Shown in pieces: positions 31,727 to 32,346 of a DNA stretch of 32,346 nt. Position numbers and translations under genes: made by a program. Below the pieces are notes generated by a model. It was not told the DNA's origin. It searched no databases and saw only the letters and a list, made by a program, of their open reading frames with translations. The DNA is from an uncultured Dehalococcoidia bacterium (GTDB lineage Bacteria; Chloroflexota; Dehalococcoidia; Dehalococcoidales; UBA1222): contig CAIMVG010000007.1 in assembly GCA_903844845.1 (NCBI GenBank), positions 1 to 32,346 on the forward strand, in the 5' to 3' direction. Position 1 is the stretch's first letter. Every line of letters begins with the position of its first letter.

Positions 31727-31760
31727 AATACGCGCCTTTCACATGTGAAAGGCGCGTATT
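31727..31760. terminator. Perfect 34-base palindrome, probable terminator
   Basis: Arms AATACGCGCCTTTCACA (31727-31743) and TGTGAAAGGCGCGTATT (31744-31760) are exactly complementary with no unpaired loop bases. It lies about 50 bases past the MBL gene stop. The following TGTGTTATAG has only a weak T tract, so termination is probable rather than certain; a protein-binding palindrome is the alternative. Confidence 0.65.
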
Positions 31761-32207
31761 TGTGTTATAGGGGCCCTGATGGGGATGTGGTCAAACAACG
31801 AACCTCACAAATCAACACTTAACTAAATCAGCACCCATAATTGTGGCCTGATTGGGGTAATTGCAATTTTCCAGGCCGCATTGGGCTGGATTACAAGTCT
31901 GCGGCTCGGCAATGACCGGGCAGGAACGAGATTGCCACGTCGCTAGGCTCCTCGCAATGACAAATTAAAGCTATCAGCCTTCAGCAGTCAGTTGAGAACC
32001 GGACAGGGAACGGGATTGCCACGTTGCCACGCTCCTCGTGACAAACGAGGGCGATTAACGGTCATCGGATAACGGAAAACGGGGATGAAATTGCCACTTT
32101 TGCCTGCGGCCTCCCGCAATGGCAAACAAGAGATTATTGCTGCCGGTGACCTGTGTCCGCTCATACTTTAATACGAAAATAATAGGAGGTTCAGATACGT
32201 TGGAGGT
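31761..32207. repeat. Repeat-rich spacer 5 (mainly family D)
   Basis: No gene is supported here. Three family D copies lie at 31921-31963, 32007-32046 and 32082-32127, each reading GATTGCC or AATTGCC near the left end and CTCGCAATGACAA, CTCGTGACAA or CCGCAATGGCAA at the right. A family E fragment (GCTATCAGCCTTCAGCAGTC) spans 31970-31989, and a degenerate family C-like arm lies near 31888-31917. AGGAGGT at 32184-32190 is isolated. Confidence 0.7.
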
Positions 32208-32263
32208 ATGAAAAAGTTCAGAAACATATTGGACTCTCTGGGGGGTGAAGACAGGGAGCCCGA

Positions 32264-32346
32264 TTGAAGCAGATCTATCTAGAAAGTTATTACCGAAGCG
32301 GGTATATTCGCTTCATGCATTACGTCAATGATGTTCTCGACAATCC
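32264..32346 (+). CDS. Possible partial gene at the right edge
   Basis: An open frame starts at TTG 32264, five bases after GGGAG, and runs to the window end (27 codons, beginning MKQIYLESYYRSGYIRF). No family is recognisable from so little sequence. A 19-codon frame ending in the TGA that overlaps this TTG (32208-32267) lies just upstream, but its ribosome binding site spacing is poor. Confidence 0.35.
   Translation, partial: MKQIYLESYYRSGYIRFMHYVNDVLDN

Noticed and set aside
32208-32267. 19-codon gene starting at ATG 32208
   Set aside because: GGAGG is only one base from the ATG and AGGAGGT is 17 bases away; kept only as a possible leader peptide idea.

Overview
The window looks like a chromosomal segment of an anaerobic bacterium, most likely Chloroflexota, class Dehalococcoidia or a close relative. 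This placement is inferred from gene content and style (NarL-type two-component clusters, GatB, PlsY, IspE, an archaeal-type UPF0200 kinase and dUTPase, rubrerythrin) and was not tested by phylogeny. No integrase, insertion sequence, phage gene or CRISPR array was seen.

Layout. (1) Positions 1-11060 are a signal-transduction island. At the left edge, on the minus strand, is a soluble poly-HAMP protein built from 273-bp (91-codon) tandem repeats; its C-terminal output domain lies outside the window. Next come a DUF5658 membrane protein (plus strand), a membrane hybrid histidine kinase with a NarL-type regulator (minus strand), and a five-gene minus-strand operon: small membrane protein, PAS-PAS histidine kinase, single-domain receiver, pseudo-receiver-GAF-NarX-type kinase, NarL-type regulator, terminator. 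The two NarL regulators are close paralogs. (2) Positions 11457-13476 hold tRNA-Ala(CGC), gatB, secG and a terminator. (3) Positions 13653-18214 hold a complete selenocysteine cassette: tRNA-Sec (selC), selD, selA, selB. SelD is itself a selenoprotein, with an in-frame UGA at 13912-13914 followed by a bacterial SECIS-like hairpin. A standard gene caller would start selD about 200 bases too late. (4) Positions 18862-22180 hold a DUF4349 lipoprotein carrying an added PKD domain, then efp, epmA (EF-P lysylation) and a dUTPase of the dCTP-deaminase family. (5) Positions 22708-24695 (minus) hold a lipid kinase, dCMP deaminase and UPF0200 kinase. (6) Positions 25447-30335 hold a CCA-type nucleotidyltransferase (plus) converging on a minus-strand operon: phosphoesterase, rsmA, ispE, plsY, rubrerythrin. 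(7) Positions 31034-31675 hold an MBL-fold hydrolase, followed by repeat-rich spacer and a possible partial gene at the right edge.

Two genome-style features stand out. First, every long spacer right of 18215 is packed with mosaic palindromic repeats of about 30-50 bp that end in GATGACA or AATGACA, whereas the left 18 kb has none that I can see. Second, several genes (gatB, cca, the phosphoesterase, the MBL hydrolase) have a good -10 element so close to the start codon that their mRNAs should be leaderless, and an extended -10 (TGnTATAAT) recurs before both tRNA genes, cca and the lipid kinase.

Functional links: selC/D/A/B together supply selenocysteine charging and UGA decoding. EF-P and EpmA form a substrate-enzyme pair. 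dCMP deaminase and dUTPase both feed dUMP synthesis. IspE, PlsY and the lipid kinase serve isoprenoid and phospholipid synthesis.
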